Shown here one piece after another: positions 12,035-21,859 of a stretch of DNA of 64,000 nt. The notes below the pieces were generated by a model. That model was not told the origin of the DNA. It worked only from the letters and a program-made list of their open reading frames with translations, and did not search any database. Position 1 is the first letter of the stretch, and every line of letters starts with the position of its first letter. The stretch is from Undaria pinnatifida. Taxonomy: Eukaryota; Sar; Phaeophyceae; Laminariales; Alariaceae. The position numbers and the translations under genes were made by a program. The stretch lies in NCBI GenBank assembly GCA_012845835.1, contig JABAKD010000029.1, positions 12,911,892-12,975,891 of the forward strand. Direction: 5' to 3'.

Positions 12035-12719
12035 ATCTTCGGGAAAAAAAAAAATAATAGGCAATTTTTTTTTTGCATAATTTTTCTCGATGGGACTTTT
12101 TTTTTTTTCATCCGGCCGCAGTTTTATTTTTTGTCATCCATTCATTAACAGATCAGTGTTTTTTGGAGAGGTCATAAGCTCCCAAAATGAGGAACCCTGA
12201 AGAGAACAGAGCAGTGAACCTCTCTCGTGGCTCGCGCCGTGTCTTAACGCAAAAACTGAACTTGACAAAAACCGAAAAAAATGATGGAAGCCTGCAGAAC
12301 GATCTCATGAATTGGTGCATAGACATCCTAGTTAATACTGCTGTAACGCACAACCGGAATATTCCAATTAGTATTCCAATGGCATTGCATAGTTCCCACC
12401 AAGAGCCCAGCGGATACAGGCGCCGATTGAATACGGATAGTGCACTACGTCGTAATACGCTCCAACGCATTGAGAATAGCCGACAAAATCAGTCCATATG
12501 TGTACATACGTGTATGGGTATAGACCGGGTGGCAAAATTACGAGGGCGACGGAAATCGTGGCAAACGCGACTCATACTCACGCTTTTTTCATTGTTATTA
12601 GTTCGTTTCTGTAGTGGATACCATTGCAGCGCTGCACTCGTACGCGCAGAAGAAGGATGGGCGCCGCCCAAGGATTGGCAAGCAGCACGAAGTGACCAAA
12701 CAGTGGCGGAACACATACA

Positions 12720-12975
12720 ATGCATTTTGTCCCCCTCAAAAACGGATTCTATAGTTTTCGCGCACAGACTGACTAACATCACCCTGTTGACCCTGGTACA
12801 AGCTACTACACTGTAGTTCCAAGGGGAGTCGCCGACCTATATACTTAACAAGGACACACACCCAGTAATACGCGCGATCGGAGTATTACACACAGCTTGC
12901 AAATATGAGTTTCGACAAAATCCTCGATCTCACAGCTGGAGGAGTGTATTTTCATTTTTATGGCAATGTATTGGT
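12720..12975 (-). mobile_element. R1 element copy, inverted
   Basis: Matches the right arm of the 5.6-kb palindrome in order: CATTTTGTCCCCCTC, CACCCTGTTGACCC, GGGGAGTCGCCGA, GCGCGATCGGAGTAT, ATGAGTTTCGACAAAATCC, CACAGCTGGAGGAGTGTATT. The long open frame at 12187-12816 ends inside this element, so its C-terminus is repeat-derived. Confidence 0.75.
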
Positions 12976-13590
12976 GTATATCTCAGTATGGCAGTTGGGG
13001 CACATTTTGATTTCGACGAGCGCAGAACAACAACCCCACGGCGGGGAATTTCGCGAAATGGGAAAAAAAAGCTCAAAAACGCTAAAAAATATTTGCACCC
13101 CAGCGGGGCCGCCGAAAACGCGAGCGGCCCTGAGGAGCCGCTGAAATGTAAAGGCTCCTGAAAGCGCTCTCTCTCCATCGACACATCACACGGGACACAC
13201 GTGATGCCAGAACTATATCGATAGCATGGTACTGTAGAACGTTCCGGCTACAGTGGAGGTCCCCCCAAAAGGCGGTCCGATTAGTGCGGTATCCCTGCAT
13301 AAGGCGGTCTAAACCGCTTGGCGCTACTTGGGAAATGCACTTTAACCTGGAACGAGTGAGGTGGCTTCCCCCTATAAGGCGGTCACATTGCTCTGGCACG
13401 CCACCGCCGTCTTATTGGGAAACCCCTACTGTACACCGTATAGTTTTGGTTTCTTACCGACAGGGCCCTTGAACTTGACTAACTAGATTAACCAGGCGAA
13501 TTAGACAAATAAAAACTGCCCAAAAGTATCATTCGAACCTCATTTATGTTTCACAATACCTAGGCCATGGGACTTTCATCGAGTTAAGAC

Positions 13591-13685
13591 GTGCTTGTTT
13601 TCTCAATTCAAAAGCCAGTTTGTGGATGTGGTATAGTGTACGGTATAGTGTACGGTATAGTGTACGATATAGTGAACGGTACAGA
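13591..13685. repeat. 12-bp tandem repeat GTATAGTGTACG
   Basis: Four near-perfect copies of GTATAGTGTACG at about 13632-13682. This is distinct from, but similar in rhythm to, the 12-bp array at 13968-14250. Confidence 0.8.
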
Positions 13686-13744
13686 GCCCATTAAGCGAGG
13701 AGCCCTCAGAAAAGATACAGTTTTTTTCACGGAATGTATCGGAT

Positions 13745-13950
13745 CACTTCTCGCGGGTCTGATCGGGTCGGGTCGACCGCTCGACCCCGACCCGTGAGAT
13801 TTGAAAACCTCCTGACCCGATCTGATATGTCCCGTGAGGTTTCCATCACCGCCCGACCCAACCCGACTCGATCCGCGAGATCCTGGTACAACCTCCTGAT
13901 CCGGCCCGTGGGTCGTGGGCCGGGTCTTCACCCGTGAAACCCCCTGGAAA
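13745..13950. repeat. GACCCG-rich dispersed repeat, copy 1
   Basis: GGGTCGGGTCGA, CGACCCGTGAGATTT, CCTCCTGA and GACCCGTGAGG recur within it. The same phrases in the same order occur at 50335-50545, also next to AAACCCC/AAGCCCC TCTGAAAAT-like ends. Confidence 0.7.
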
Positions 13951-13967
13951 ATTGGATGCATCCCCTG

Positions 13968-14250
13968 CTGTATCGTGTACCGTAGCATGCACCGCCATAG
14001 CTGTACCGTAGCGTGTACCGTAGCGTGTACCGTAGCGTGTACCGTGGCGTGTACCGTAGCGTGTACCGTAGTGTACCGTCGTAGCGTGTACCGTAGCGTG
14101 TGCCGTAGCGTGTACCGTTGCATGTACCGTAGCGTGTACCGTAGCACGTACCGTCGTAGCGTGTACCGTAGCGTGTGCCGCAGCGTGTACCGTAGCATGT
14201 ACCGTAGCGTGTACCGTAGCACGTACCGTGCCGTGTACCGTAGCATGCGT
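13968..14250. repeat. 12-bp minisatellite CGTAGCGTGTAC
   Basis: About 23 units of GTACCGTAGCGT with occasional GCATGTACC and GTCGTAGC variants, forming short higher-order groups (the CGTACCGTCGTAGCG phrase recurs at 14074 and 14150). All frames are open on both strands because the unit has no stop, producing Tyr/Arg/Thr/Val-repeat pseudo-proteins. Confidence 0.9.
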
Positions 14251-14730
14251 CCGTCGTAGCCTTGGGACTCTTATTGTTGTTCGTTCGGCCGTTTGCAGGG
14301 CCCGTCCGAGATGGTCGTTCGAGGGTGGGACTCTTCCATGGCATGGCGGATGACAAACGTGGTGAGAACGAAACAGCAGAAAACAATAACGCCTTACCAA
14401 GGTGCCCTCCATTTCAGCGGGGACTGGCCTATTTTTGCGACTATGATGGGGTTTTTTTTCGGGGGGGGGGGGGCTGGAGGTGTTTCTGATGTCGCTTTAG
14501 GCACCGCCATTTTTTTGTATTTATTTGATACTCTGCTCCGCTAAAATATTTGTTATGGGTGTTTTTTCTTTATAATGGCGTCGCGTGTTTCGCAGGCTCA
14601 CTCCACTTGTTTTGCGCCTGCCAGGGCTGCAAAGATAGCATTGCGGGGCCCATCACATCCGCAACCTACTCGCCTATAGTTATCGCGCCAGATGCCCTTG
14701 AACATGGAAAACAACGAACGTCAACGTTGA

Positions 14731-14918
14731 ACTACAGTAGGTGGCCCTATATAGTGCGGGTCATATAGTGCGGGTGTCCGACATTGTGCGGGTGAAATCG
14801 TTCGGCACAATATAGACCCCTCTATAGTGGCCGGTTTTTATGTAGTGCGGGTGCCCGGTATAGTGCGGGTAAATTTTCGTGACACATACCCGCACTATAT
14901 AGGGCCACCTACTGTAGT
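14731..14918. mobile_element. 188-bp miniature inverted-repeat element with 31-bp perfect TIRs
   Basis: Starts ACTACAGTAGGTGGCCCTAT and ends with its exact reverse complement. The perfect match extends 31 bp each side. TTGA immediately precedes and follows it, consistent with a 4-bp target-site duplication (a shifted boundary is possible because the flanks resemble the ends). The motif TATAGTGCGGGT occurs four times inside, in both halves. No coding capacity; superfamily not assigned. Confidence 0.8.
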
Positions 14919-15180
14919 TTGAACTATTAATAGTTAAAGTTAACCATCCTCCGCCTCTATGCAGTGAACCTGTGTGAATCGGTCATCATGATGGTTGATT
15001 GCTCCCCTCGAACATGGATAGAAATTGATGACTTGATATTTAGCATGCATTAACCAATTTTCCTCACCCGCCCCCCTCCATAATGTATCTACCACCAGGT
15101 ATGAAATATGTGCCGATTTACACGCGCTTCCATAATAGACATGCATTATACTCACTAAACGCATTCCTTGGCCGCTGTAG

Positions 15181-15768
15181 GTAACGTTTTACGAAGAAGA
15201 CTGGAAGACATGGAACGAGCCAGCAAGGCCATCATCCAGCTCCTCCACGGGCACCTTCTCTCCAAACACCGACAAATGGGAACCCGGAACTATAGGGCGC
15301 GCAGCGAACACGTACCAAGGCAACAACAACATCAACAACCACCGTATCGCCGCCCCCGCCTCTCGGTTCAGAGGGACTAGCAGCAGCAGCAGCAGCAGCA
15401 ACAGCAGTACCAGCAGCAGCGGCACCAGGAAAGGTACACCGAAAAGCGCCCGCGTAAGCCACCACCACTGGCGTCCCTCCCTCGTTCCCACGAGCGACAC
15501 AAACCAAGCAAGCACCGACCGCTTGTGTCAGGACATCGCCGATCGGGTGGTAATGAGGCGTGAAGGGAAGGGAGGGAAGACCTCCCTGAGCACCCCCCAT
15601 CCAGCAGGGGTTGAGTGTGGGAGCGAGGAAGGACGAACCAAGAGATTTCGCGACGAGGAAGAGGCCGGCAGGGACTCGGGTGGGCCTGGTAGTCGAGGTC
15701 GCCGGCACGGAAGCACTGGTTTGGCGAGGGGACTCGGCGTTGGTGATAGCGCGCCGGATACAGGAAAG
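15181..15768 (+). CDS. Exon of a Ser/Thr/Gly/Asn-rich protein of unknown function
   Basis: A good acceptor (CCTTGGCCGCTGTAG) opens in phase 0 and a GTGACA donor at 15769 closes in phase 0, giving 196 uninterrupted codons. The peptide begins VTFYEEDWKTWNEPARPSSS, contains Asn and Ser homopolymer runs encoded at the AGC repeat near 15380, then a charged segment (RTKRFRDEEEAGRD). Upstream reading is closed by the acceptor TAG. Phase fits exons at 18439 and 25240. Composition suggests a largely disordered protein; no family recognised. Confidence 0.5.
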
Positions 15769-16261
15769 GTGACACTGAGCCATGTTTCGGTCGTATGGGG
15801 GGGATATGATGCCCGCATAATAATTCCGAACGACATTAACAAAGATTACGATTGCGGCGCAATATAATCCTCAAGACTTGCACACCAAACTCGTGTGGGT
15901 CAATCATGTATAGGGGGTGGGGGTAGTGAACTTTAGGTAACTCGTACGAACTGTTAAATCTAGACATCAAGTACTTTCCATGTTCGGGAGAGACGATGGG
16001 GTAGCGAATCGCGCGCGAGAGGCTCAGAGCCTCCGAAAAATAATGCCTGATAAGAAAAAGCTTCCCCAAAGAAGTGTCTCCCCAGCCAAAATAAAAGCCT
16101 CTAACAGTGACCAGCAGTGACCGGTACCCCCCCCCCCCCTGTCGTCGCACGCCAGCCTTGGCCATAGCGAGGCTTGGGAAAACCAAGCAAGTAGATTTGT
16201 GAGAAGAAACGCACCGATATCGCAAAAGAGAGAGAGTGAAACGGCTGACGCCTGCTACGTA

Positions 16262-16345
16262 CGGTAGAGGCACTAAGGTATACTTTATTTTTAGCTAAAA
16301 TATTGTCTGAACGACAGGGCTTCTTAACCCCCCCAAAAAAAATCG
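16262..16345 (-). mobile_element. R2 dispersed repeat, inverted copy left of the minisatellite
   Basis: Minus strand reads CGTCGATTTTTTTTGGGGGG, GTTAAGAAGCCCTGTCGTTC, AGACAATATTTTAGC, GTATACCTTAG. The order matches R2. Only 300 bp separate it from the array that begins in a second R2 copy of opposite orientation. Confidence 0.6.
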
Positions 16346-16640
16346 ACGGAATTTTTTCCTTCTATATATATTATATGTTTTGGGACAACTTTTTTCGTTG
16401 TATACCTGAGCCGTGGGACAACTTATTCGTCTAGCAACTTTTATTTTCTCCCCAAACCAGCTTTTTTGGAAGGGGCATATGAGCTCCTCAAAAATCAAGG
16501 GGTTATTACACAAGAGTCTCAGGAAAAAAAAACATCGTGCTGCTTCCATCGTACCACTAGGCGTATATGACCAAAAAAAAAAAGCATACCGATATTTGCA
16601 AAAACGAGATGGAACTTCCGACGATTTTGGACCAGGGATG

Positions 16641-17720
16641 GTTAAGGAGGGTTAAGGAGGGTTAAGGAGGGTTAAGGAGGGTTAAGGAGGGTTAAGGAGG
16701 GTTAAGGAGGGTTAAGGAGGGTTAAGGAGGGTTAAGGAGGGTTAAGGAGGGTTAAGGAGGGTTAAGGAGGGTTAAGGAGGGTTAAGGAGGGTTAAGGAGG
16801 GTTAAGGAGGGTTAAGGAGGGTTAAGGAGGGTTAAGGAGGGTTAAGGAGGGTTAAGGAGGGTTAAGGAGGGTTAAGGAGGGTTAAGGAGGGTTAAGGAGG
16901 GTTTAAGGAGGGTTAAGGAGGGTTAAGGAGGGTTAAGGAGGGTTAAGGAGGGTTAAGGAGGGTTAAGGAGGGTTAAGGAGGGTTAAGGAGGGTTAAGGAG
17001 GGTTAAGGAGGGTTAAGGAGGGTTAAGGAGGGTTAAGGAGGGTTAAGGAGGGTTAAGGAGGGTTAAGGAGGGTTAAGGAGGGTTAAGGAGGGTTAAGGAG
17101 GGTTAAGGAGGGTTAAGGAGGGTTAAGGAGGGTTAAGGAGGGTTAAGGAGGGTTAAGGAGGGTTAAGGAGGGTTAAGGAGGGTTAAGGAGGGTTAAGGAG
17201 GGTTAAGGAGGGTTAAGGAGGGTTAAGGAGGGTTAAGGAGGGTTAAGGAGGGTTAAGGAGGGTTAAGGAGGGTTAAGGAGGGTTAAGGAGGGTTAAGGAG
17301 GGTTAAGGAGGGTTAAGGAGGGTTAAGGAGGGTTAAGGAGGGTTAAGGAGGGTTAAGGAGGGTTAAGGAGGGTTAAGGAGGGTTAAGGAGGGTTAAGGAG
17401 GGTTAAGGAGGGTTAAGGAGGGTTAAGGAGGGTTAAGGAGGGTTAAGGAGGGTTAAGGAGGGTTAAGGAGGGTTAAGGAGGGTTAAGGAGGGTTAAGGAG
17501 GGTTAAGGAGGGTTAAGGAGGGTTAAGGAGGGTTAAGGAGGGTTAAGGAGGGTTAAGGAGGGTTAAGGAGGGTTAAGGAGGGTTAAGGAGGGTTAAGGAG
17601 GGTTAAGGAGGGTTAAGGAGGGTTAAGGAGGGTTAAGGAGGGTTAAGGAGGGTTAAGGAGGGTTAAGGAGGGTTAAGGAGGGTTAAGGAGGGTTAAGGAG
17701 GGTTAAGGAGGGTTAAGGAG
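16641..17720. repeat. Giant 10-bp minisatellite (GTTAAGGAGG)n
   Basis: 1,080 bp of GTTAAGGAGG, about 108 units. The only variant I can see is one 11-bp unit (GTTTAAGGAGG) near 16901. Left flank CTTCCGACGATTTTGG and right flank ACCCGTCATCCAGAAACG both belong to the R2 repeat, whose own sequence contains GGGTTAAGGAGG at this point. The array therefore looks like an in-place expansion of that phrase. Every frame contains stops. It lies in the putative intron between exons at 15181 and 18439. Confidence 0.97.
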
Positions 17721-17795
17721 ACCCGTCATCCAGAAACGTTTCGGATAAAAAAAAAGTGCTTTTTCTACCGTAGCGCGGGTCTTCCCCAGCGTACG
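17721..17795 (+). mobile_element. R2 dispersed repeat, right half interrupted by the minisatellite
   Basis: AAGGAGACCCGTCATCCAGA, AACGTTTCGG and TTTTCTACCGTAGCGCGGGT follow the R2 order. The left half of the same copy is at 16615-16640. Confidence 0.7.
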
Positions 17796-17984
17796 CCATA
17801 GTTGGACGGTCGGGCGACGAACTTTCGACATTTGAAACAAATATTTTGTCTCCGGCACGGAAGCCTTGCTCCGCTCCGAGACTAGCAAGCATCCGTCCCC
17901 GGGTAGTGTCTTTCTCCGGCGTTCCTTCTCTCGCGGGTAAACTTCCGTCTGCCGAGTAATCGGTCGGCTTTATTGTTGCAAATC

Positions 17985-18430
17985 AAACCTAGCCACATCA
18001 ATGCGACGGCGAACCTCTGCGTGCAGTCGGTCTGCCTTGTTGCTGTACACCTCGCTTACAAAACACGACGGGTGACCGTTGCCTCGTAGCAGTCTGCCGT
18101 GTTGTTGTCAACCCCGCCAAAATCAACCCGCCCGGTGACCCTTAGCACGTATCGGTATGTGCCTTGTCGTCTTCAAACCCCCGCCTGAATCTAAACGACC
18201 GATAACCCTTGCCGCGTATCGGTATCTACTTGCAGTCGAAAATTACGCCACAAACAACCCGACGGATAACCGCTGCCGCGTCTCGGTATATGCCTTCCTG
18301 TCGTACACCAAACCCCGACAGAAACAACCACCATTGCGATACCCCCCGTCCAAAAACTATCCCTCATGGGTACCATGGCCGCGTGTCGGTGTACGCCTTG
18401 CAGCTCAAAACGAAAACTCAACAAACCAAC
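17985..18430. repeat. ~75-bp imperfect tandem repeat
   Basis: About five diverged units share GATAACC(C/G)(T/C)TGCCGCGT, TCGGTAT(A/C)TGCCTT and GTCGTACACCAAACCC. It lies immediately 5' of the exon at 18439, inside the putative intron. Confidence 0.7.
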
Positions 18431-18438
18431 CACGACAG

Positions 18439-18600
18439 GATGCTCCGGTCCAAAGAACGTTCCTGTCTTACAAGGACATGGAGCAGCGGATGGGAGAGCT
18501 TGACCGCACGGAAACGGCCACCCCGGACGATGTCGTGGAGGGAGAACCGGAGAGGTTGGGATCGGGGCTGGGACCAAAGCGTCCGCCAGAGGCGAAAGAC
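18439..18600 (+). CDS. Exon, acidic/charged peptide of unknown function
   Basis: AG at 18437-18438 opens in phase 0 and a consensus GTAAGT donor at 18601 closes in phase 0. The 54 codons include RTFLSYKDMEQRMGELDRTE, predicted helical and charged, then DDVVEGEPERLGSG. Phase-compatible with 15181-15768 upstream and 25240-25497 downstream. A 105-bp miniature element begins 36 bp after the donor. An alternative acceptor at 18401 is possible. Confidence 0.5.
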
Positions 18601-18636
18601 GTAAGTCATGCACGCTACTACCGTACTACAGTACTA

Positions 18637-18741
18637 TTACGGGGGACCATAGTAAATAGGACCTACGGTACACACAAAAACCAATATAATTCCCTATTTT
18701 GACTAACAATATTTGGTCCTATTTACTATGGTCCCCCGTAA
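18637..18741 (+). mobile_element. 105-bp TA-flanked miniature element (Tc1/mariner-like), copy 1
   Basis: Ends TTACGGGGGACCATAGTAAA and its exact reverse complement (27-bp perfect TIR), flanked by TA on both sides. TA target duplications and this size are typical of Tc1/mariner-derived MITEs. A second copy of identical length lies at 36448-36552 in opposite orientation. Confidence 0.85.
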
Positions 18742-18894
18742 TACCATACTATCGTACTACCGTAATACTGTAACAAGGGCGGTAGGGGTATGCCCAGTAT
18801 TGGTGGCTCTCCTCCGGACGCATGCTGCGTTTGAGGTGGGCCATTTTTTTTTGGTTCCTCAGGTGAGGAGGTTCTACCCACAGCACTGATTTTG

Positions 18895-19160
18895 ATTTTG
18901 AGCAAACTGAGCGTGTAATCTGGTGAATAATCGTAATCCCATTAGACTAGTCTAGGTAGTACAAAAAAACTACCATGTTGCAAAAACAAGAATGACATCC
19001 GAGCGTGAAATCTGATGAATACTCCTAATATCATTTGTCTAGGTGATACAAAAAACCCGCCATGTTGCAAAAACAAGAATGACATCCGAGCGCGTAATCT
19101 GATGAATACTCCTGATCTCATTTGTCTAGGTAATACCAAAAACCACCATGTTGCATAAAC
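18895..19160. repeat. ~75-90-bp tandem repeat
   Basis: Three units share GCGTGTAATCTG(G)TGAAT, CTAGGTA(G)TAC and CCATGTTGCAAAAACAAGAA. The phrase CATGTTGCAAAAACA also turns up at 22283. Confidence 0.8.
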
Positions 19161-19169
19161 AAGAACGCC

Positions 19170-20421
19170 ATTGCAGGGGAGCACAAACGAAACAAATAAA
19201 GTACCCACAACTTTCTTTTCATGAGCCAGGCAGAGGGGGAGGGAGGGGAGGGGGAGTGTTGCTGAAACCAAGTTAAAAAAGGTTAGAAACAAAACAAAAC
19301 AAAACAAAAACTCGATTCGCGCAGAAATCACAAGCACAACGCTTTAATTTTGCATTTTTTCTTATCGTGGTTGAATTTATAGTCTAGGAGTGTGGCTCCG
19401 CTCCGCTTTCTCTTGCCCCCCCCCCCCCCCCTTGGCATTTCTTGCGCTAAGGAGGCGCGTCATACATGAAAATAGTGTCGCCAAAAAGTGGTACACCAGG
19501 CATACGTTACACCTCTATCGCATCTATCGTAACGCTGGTCCTGTTGACATGTTCACATGTTCACATGATCGAGGGGCTCTCGAGTATCTTGAGCACTAAC
19601 AAAAAAAAACTACCTTGAGGGACTACAGCTTACCTTGGGAAAAACGAGTTGTGCCGATCATTCTCGCTAACTTTCCTGTGGCCAAGGCATGCAACGGGTC
19701 ACACCCTCTTGCTTCGACGGTGGAAAATAATCAATGTCCTTGAATCTTTGTAGTCTGGATTAATTAGATTTCACTCCCTTCCCGCCGATAACATAGGTGT
19801 AGTCTACGTCCTCGACTGAAAACAACGAATGTCTTGAAAGTAGCATGCGTTCATTTTATGTACCGACCATTTACCTCGAGGGTGTAAATTAAACAAACAT
19901 TCTTGAATTAGTCCGAATCAATTGAATGTCACCAACCTCGAATGCTACGTAAAAACATGTCTTGGCGTGGATCTTTTGTGCATTGTAGCACACTGTTCAA
20001 CCTCTGGCACTATAGCCAACACCAAGGGGCGTAGCCGAGACCTGTGTCCTTCATGAAGACCTAAACGCTCGCGCAACACCCACGCGCGATCGGAACATCA
20101 CACACAGCTTGCAAAGGCGAGGTTCGACGAAGTCACGGATCTCTCATCGATACGAAGTATATCAAAATATTTTTTCACTGGCAGTAACAGTAAGGTTCGA
20201 AAGATATTGGGTGCATACAAAGTTCCTCATTTTGAAAAAAAAAAAAAGTGTCGAAACGTGTCACGGACTCAATTCTACGATTTTTTTGAATCCGATATAT
20301 TTGTTTTCTTGTCCAAAACTGGCCACGACGACAGAGGTGCACCAACGTTTTTTTTTTTTGTTGTTCTTCTGGGGCCCCCCATTTTGAGAAGCTCGATTTT
20401 TTTTCCCAAACACTGACGTAA

Positions 20422-20459
<38 letters not shown>

Positions 20460-20540
20460 CGTCAAATGCTACCTGGAGTCATTCAACGGTAGCCCCGCCA
20501 ACATTTCTTTAGAGCCATTCCACGATAGGGTTGCAGCAGA
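19170..20540. repeat. Non-coding stretch with R1 fragment and 40-bp poly-G
   Basis: 20045-20150 is an inverted R1 copy (CACGCGCGATCGGAACATCA, ACACAGCTTGCAAAG). 20420-20459 is an uninterrupted run of about 40 G. No exon with splice support was seen. Confidence 0.6.
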
Positions 20541-21175
20541 ACGTCCCTGAGCTCCTCACATGAGGAACTCAATACCTCACCCCCAAAATGACTTCGAATG
20601 CATTCGTTCGCAATACCCGATAAAGCTTCTATGCCTTAGTCCAAAATATAATGTACTCGTGAAAATACTTCATTGGCCGGCAGTTCCTCAAATGAGGAAC
20701 TCAATCGCGCCTAGGGACTTTTTAGCGCAAAACGTGCAACCCCATACCGTGGGATGACTCTTTAACGAAATCGCCGGTTTCGAAACCAGCCCCCGGCCGT
20801 GCCTCCTGAAATACGGTGCCCCTTGCCCCCCCCGACATCATCCTTCGGTAGTCCTTCGCCTACAAGAAACTATGTGAAGGTTGCATTTTTCATATCATCC
20901 TTGCCCGTGTCGAGTAGCCATGAAACGTTCGTCAAAGAAACTCGCTGGTTTTTTTTTGGGGGGTTGGCTATCGTGGAATCAGTCCCTGGTGAGCAATTCC
21001 ACGGCCTAGTTGTTCAACGAAGATTATTGCACCAAAAAGAAATAAATCAGCTTTCAAGGGTTGTGGCTTAAGGAGCACCGTCCTTCTGAAAACGTGTCTG
21101 CCGATATCGATAAGGGGTATACCTAGATACCTCAACACCTCTATCGTGGCGTGTGTCTAAGGTTATCGTAGCACG
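20540..21175. mobile_element. R2-related repeat block with GAGCTCCTCA/TGAGGAACTC hairpins
   Basis: Short inverted pairs such as GAGCTCCTCACATGAGGAAC (20548) and GTTCCTCAAATGAGGAAC (20691) recur. 21070-21175 holds an R2 copy (TAAGGAGCACCGTCCTTCTG ... ACCTCTATCGTGGCGTGTGT). Similar hairpins occur at 46020, 55185, 59480 and 59665. Confidence 0.55.
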
Positions 21176-21857
21176 CGTGCGGTCCCTCAGCACTACTGTG
21201 GCCTGGAAAATACTAGGAGGTACTGGTACCGACACGGTGGTGGGTGCCGAGTCACTGTACATAGGCTCTAGGTTCGCCCAGCTGCAGCAGAACATGTCGG
21301 CGGATTTGAGCGTATCCTGGATTCAAAACAACACTCCAGGCGGGAGTCGTTTAGCCCATCTATTCCCTCGAGAGCGTACAAACACAAGCTATCAAGGCGC
21401 CAAATTGTCCCCAGCAAGGGCCGGTGTGGATGGAGGGTTGCATGAGACTTTCTTACCTCCTTGCTTGTGGATGAAACGCGCGCGTGGCGTATTGCTGTCC
21501 AGAGCGCCACAACAACGTGACACTCACGCTAAAAACCGATTCGGACATACGAAGATGTCAGGTCTTGCACGCCTATTTATGGACAAGCCTGGACGGCGAG
21601 GTCAGCGGGGGGGGTTTAATCCAGTAGAGCTTGCCGCTTTTTTTCAAGAAACCTCTTGTTCATTGGTCAACTTTTGTTTTTTCGGCATGTTTCACTCTTG
21701 GTCAGCACACGCAACAACACAATTTTGCGCTTGGTGGTGCGTGGGGAGGGGCAGATGGTCCGGGTGGGCACGGCATCAGGCGACAGCAGTCATTCTGGAC
21801 GACCGCCCCGCCTGTAACAATAGCACTGCGTACGTGGTGTGCGAGTGCGAAAAATAG
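21153..21857 (+). CDS. Long open frame, doubtful gene
   Basis: A 234-codon frame begins inside an R2 copy and ends at a TAG at 21855. It contains TTVAWKILGGTGTDTVVGAE and a Trp/Cys-rich C-terminus. No signal peptide, domain or splice context supports it and the first codons are repeat sequence. Listed because of its length. Confidence 0.2.
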   Translation: MSKVIVARVRSLSTTVAWKILGGTGTDTVVGAESLYIGSRFAQLQQNMSADLSVSWIQNNTPGGSRLAHLFPRERTNTSYQGAKLSPARAGVDGGLHETFLPPCLWMKRARGVLLSRAPQQRDTHAKNRFGHTKMSGLARLFMDKPGRRGQRGGFNPVELAAFFQETSCSLVNFCFFGMFHSWSAHATTQFCAWWCVGRGRWSGWARHQATAVILDDRPACNNSTAYVVCECEK

Positions 21858-21859
21858 AC

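Noticed and set aside
12187-12816. 209-codon plus-strand frame
   Set aside because: Its last third is an inverted R1 element and the rest has no domain, repeat-free homologue or splice context; a chance frame is more likely.
13608-14412. Open frames of up to 212 codons across 13.6-14.4 kb
   Set aside because: Products of a 12-bp minisatellite with no stop in any frame; all three frames on the minus strand are equally open.
15189-15842. Minus-strand frames opposite the exon at 15181
   Set aside because: Mirror frames of a GC-rich coding exon with AGC repeats; no splice signals on that strand, whereas the plus strand has a matching acceptor and donor.
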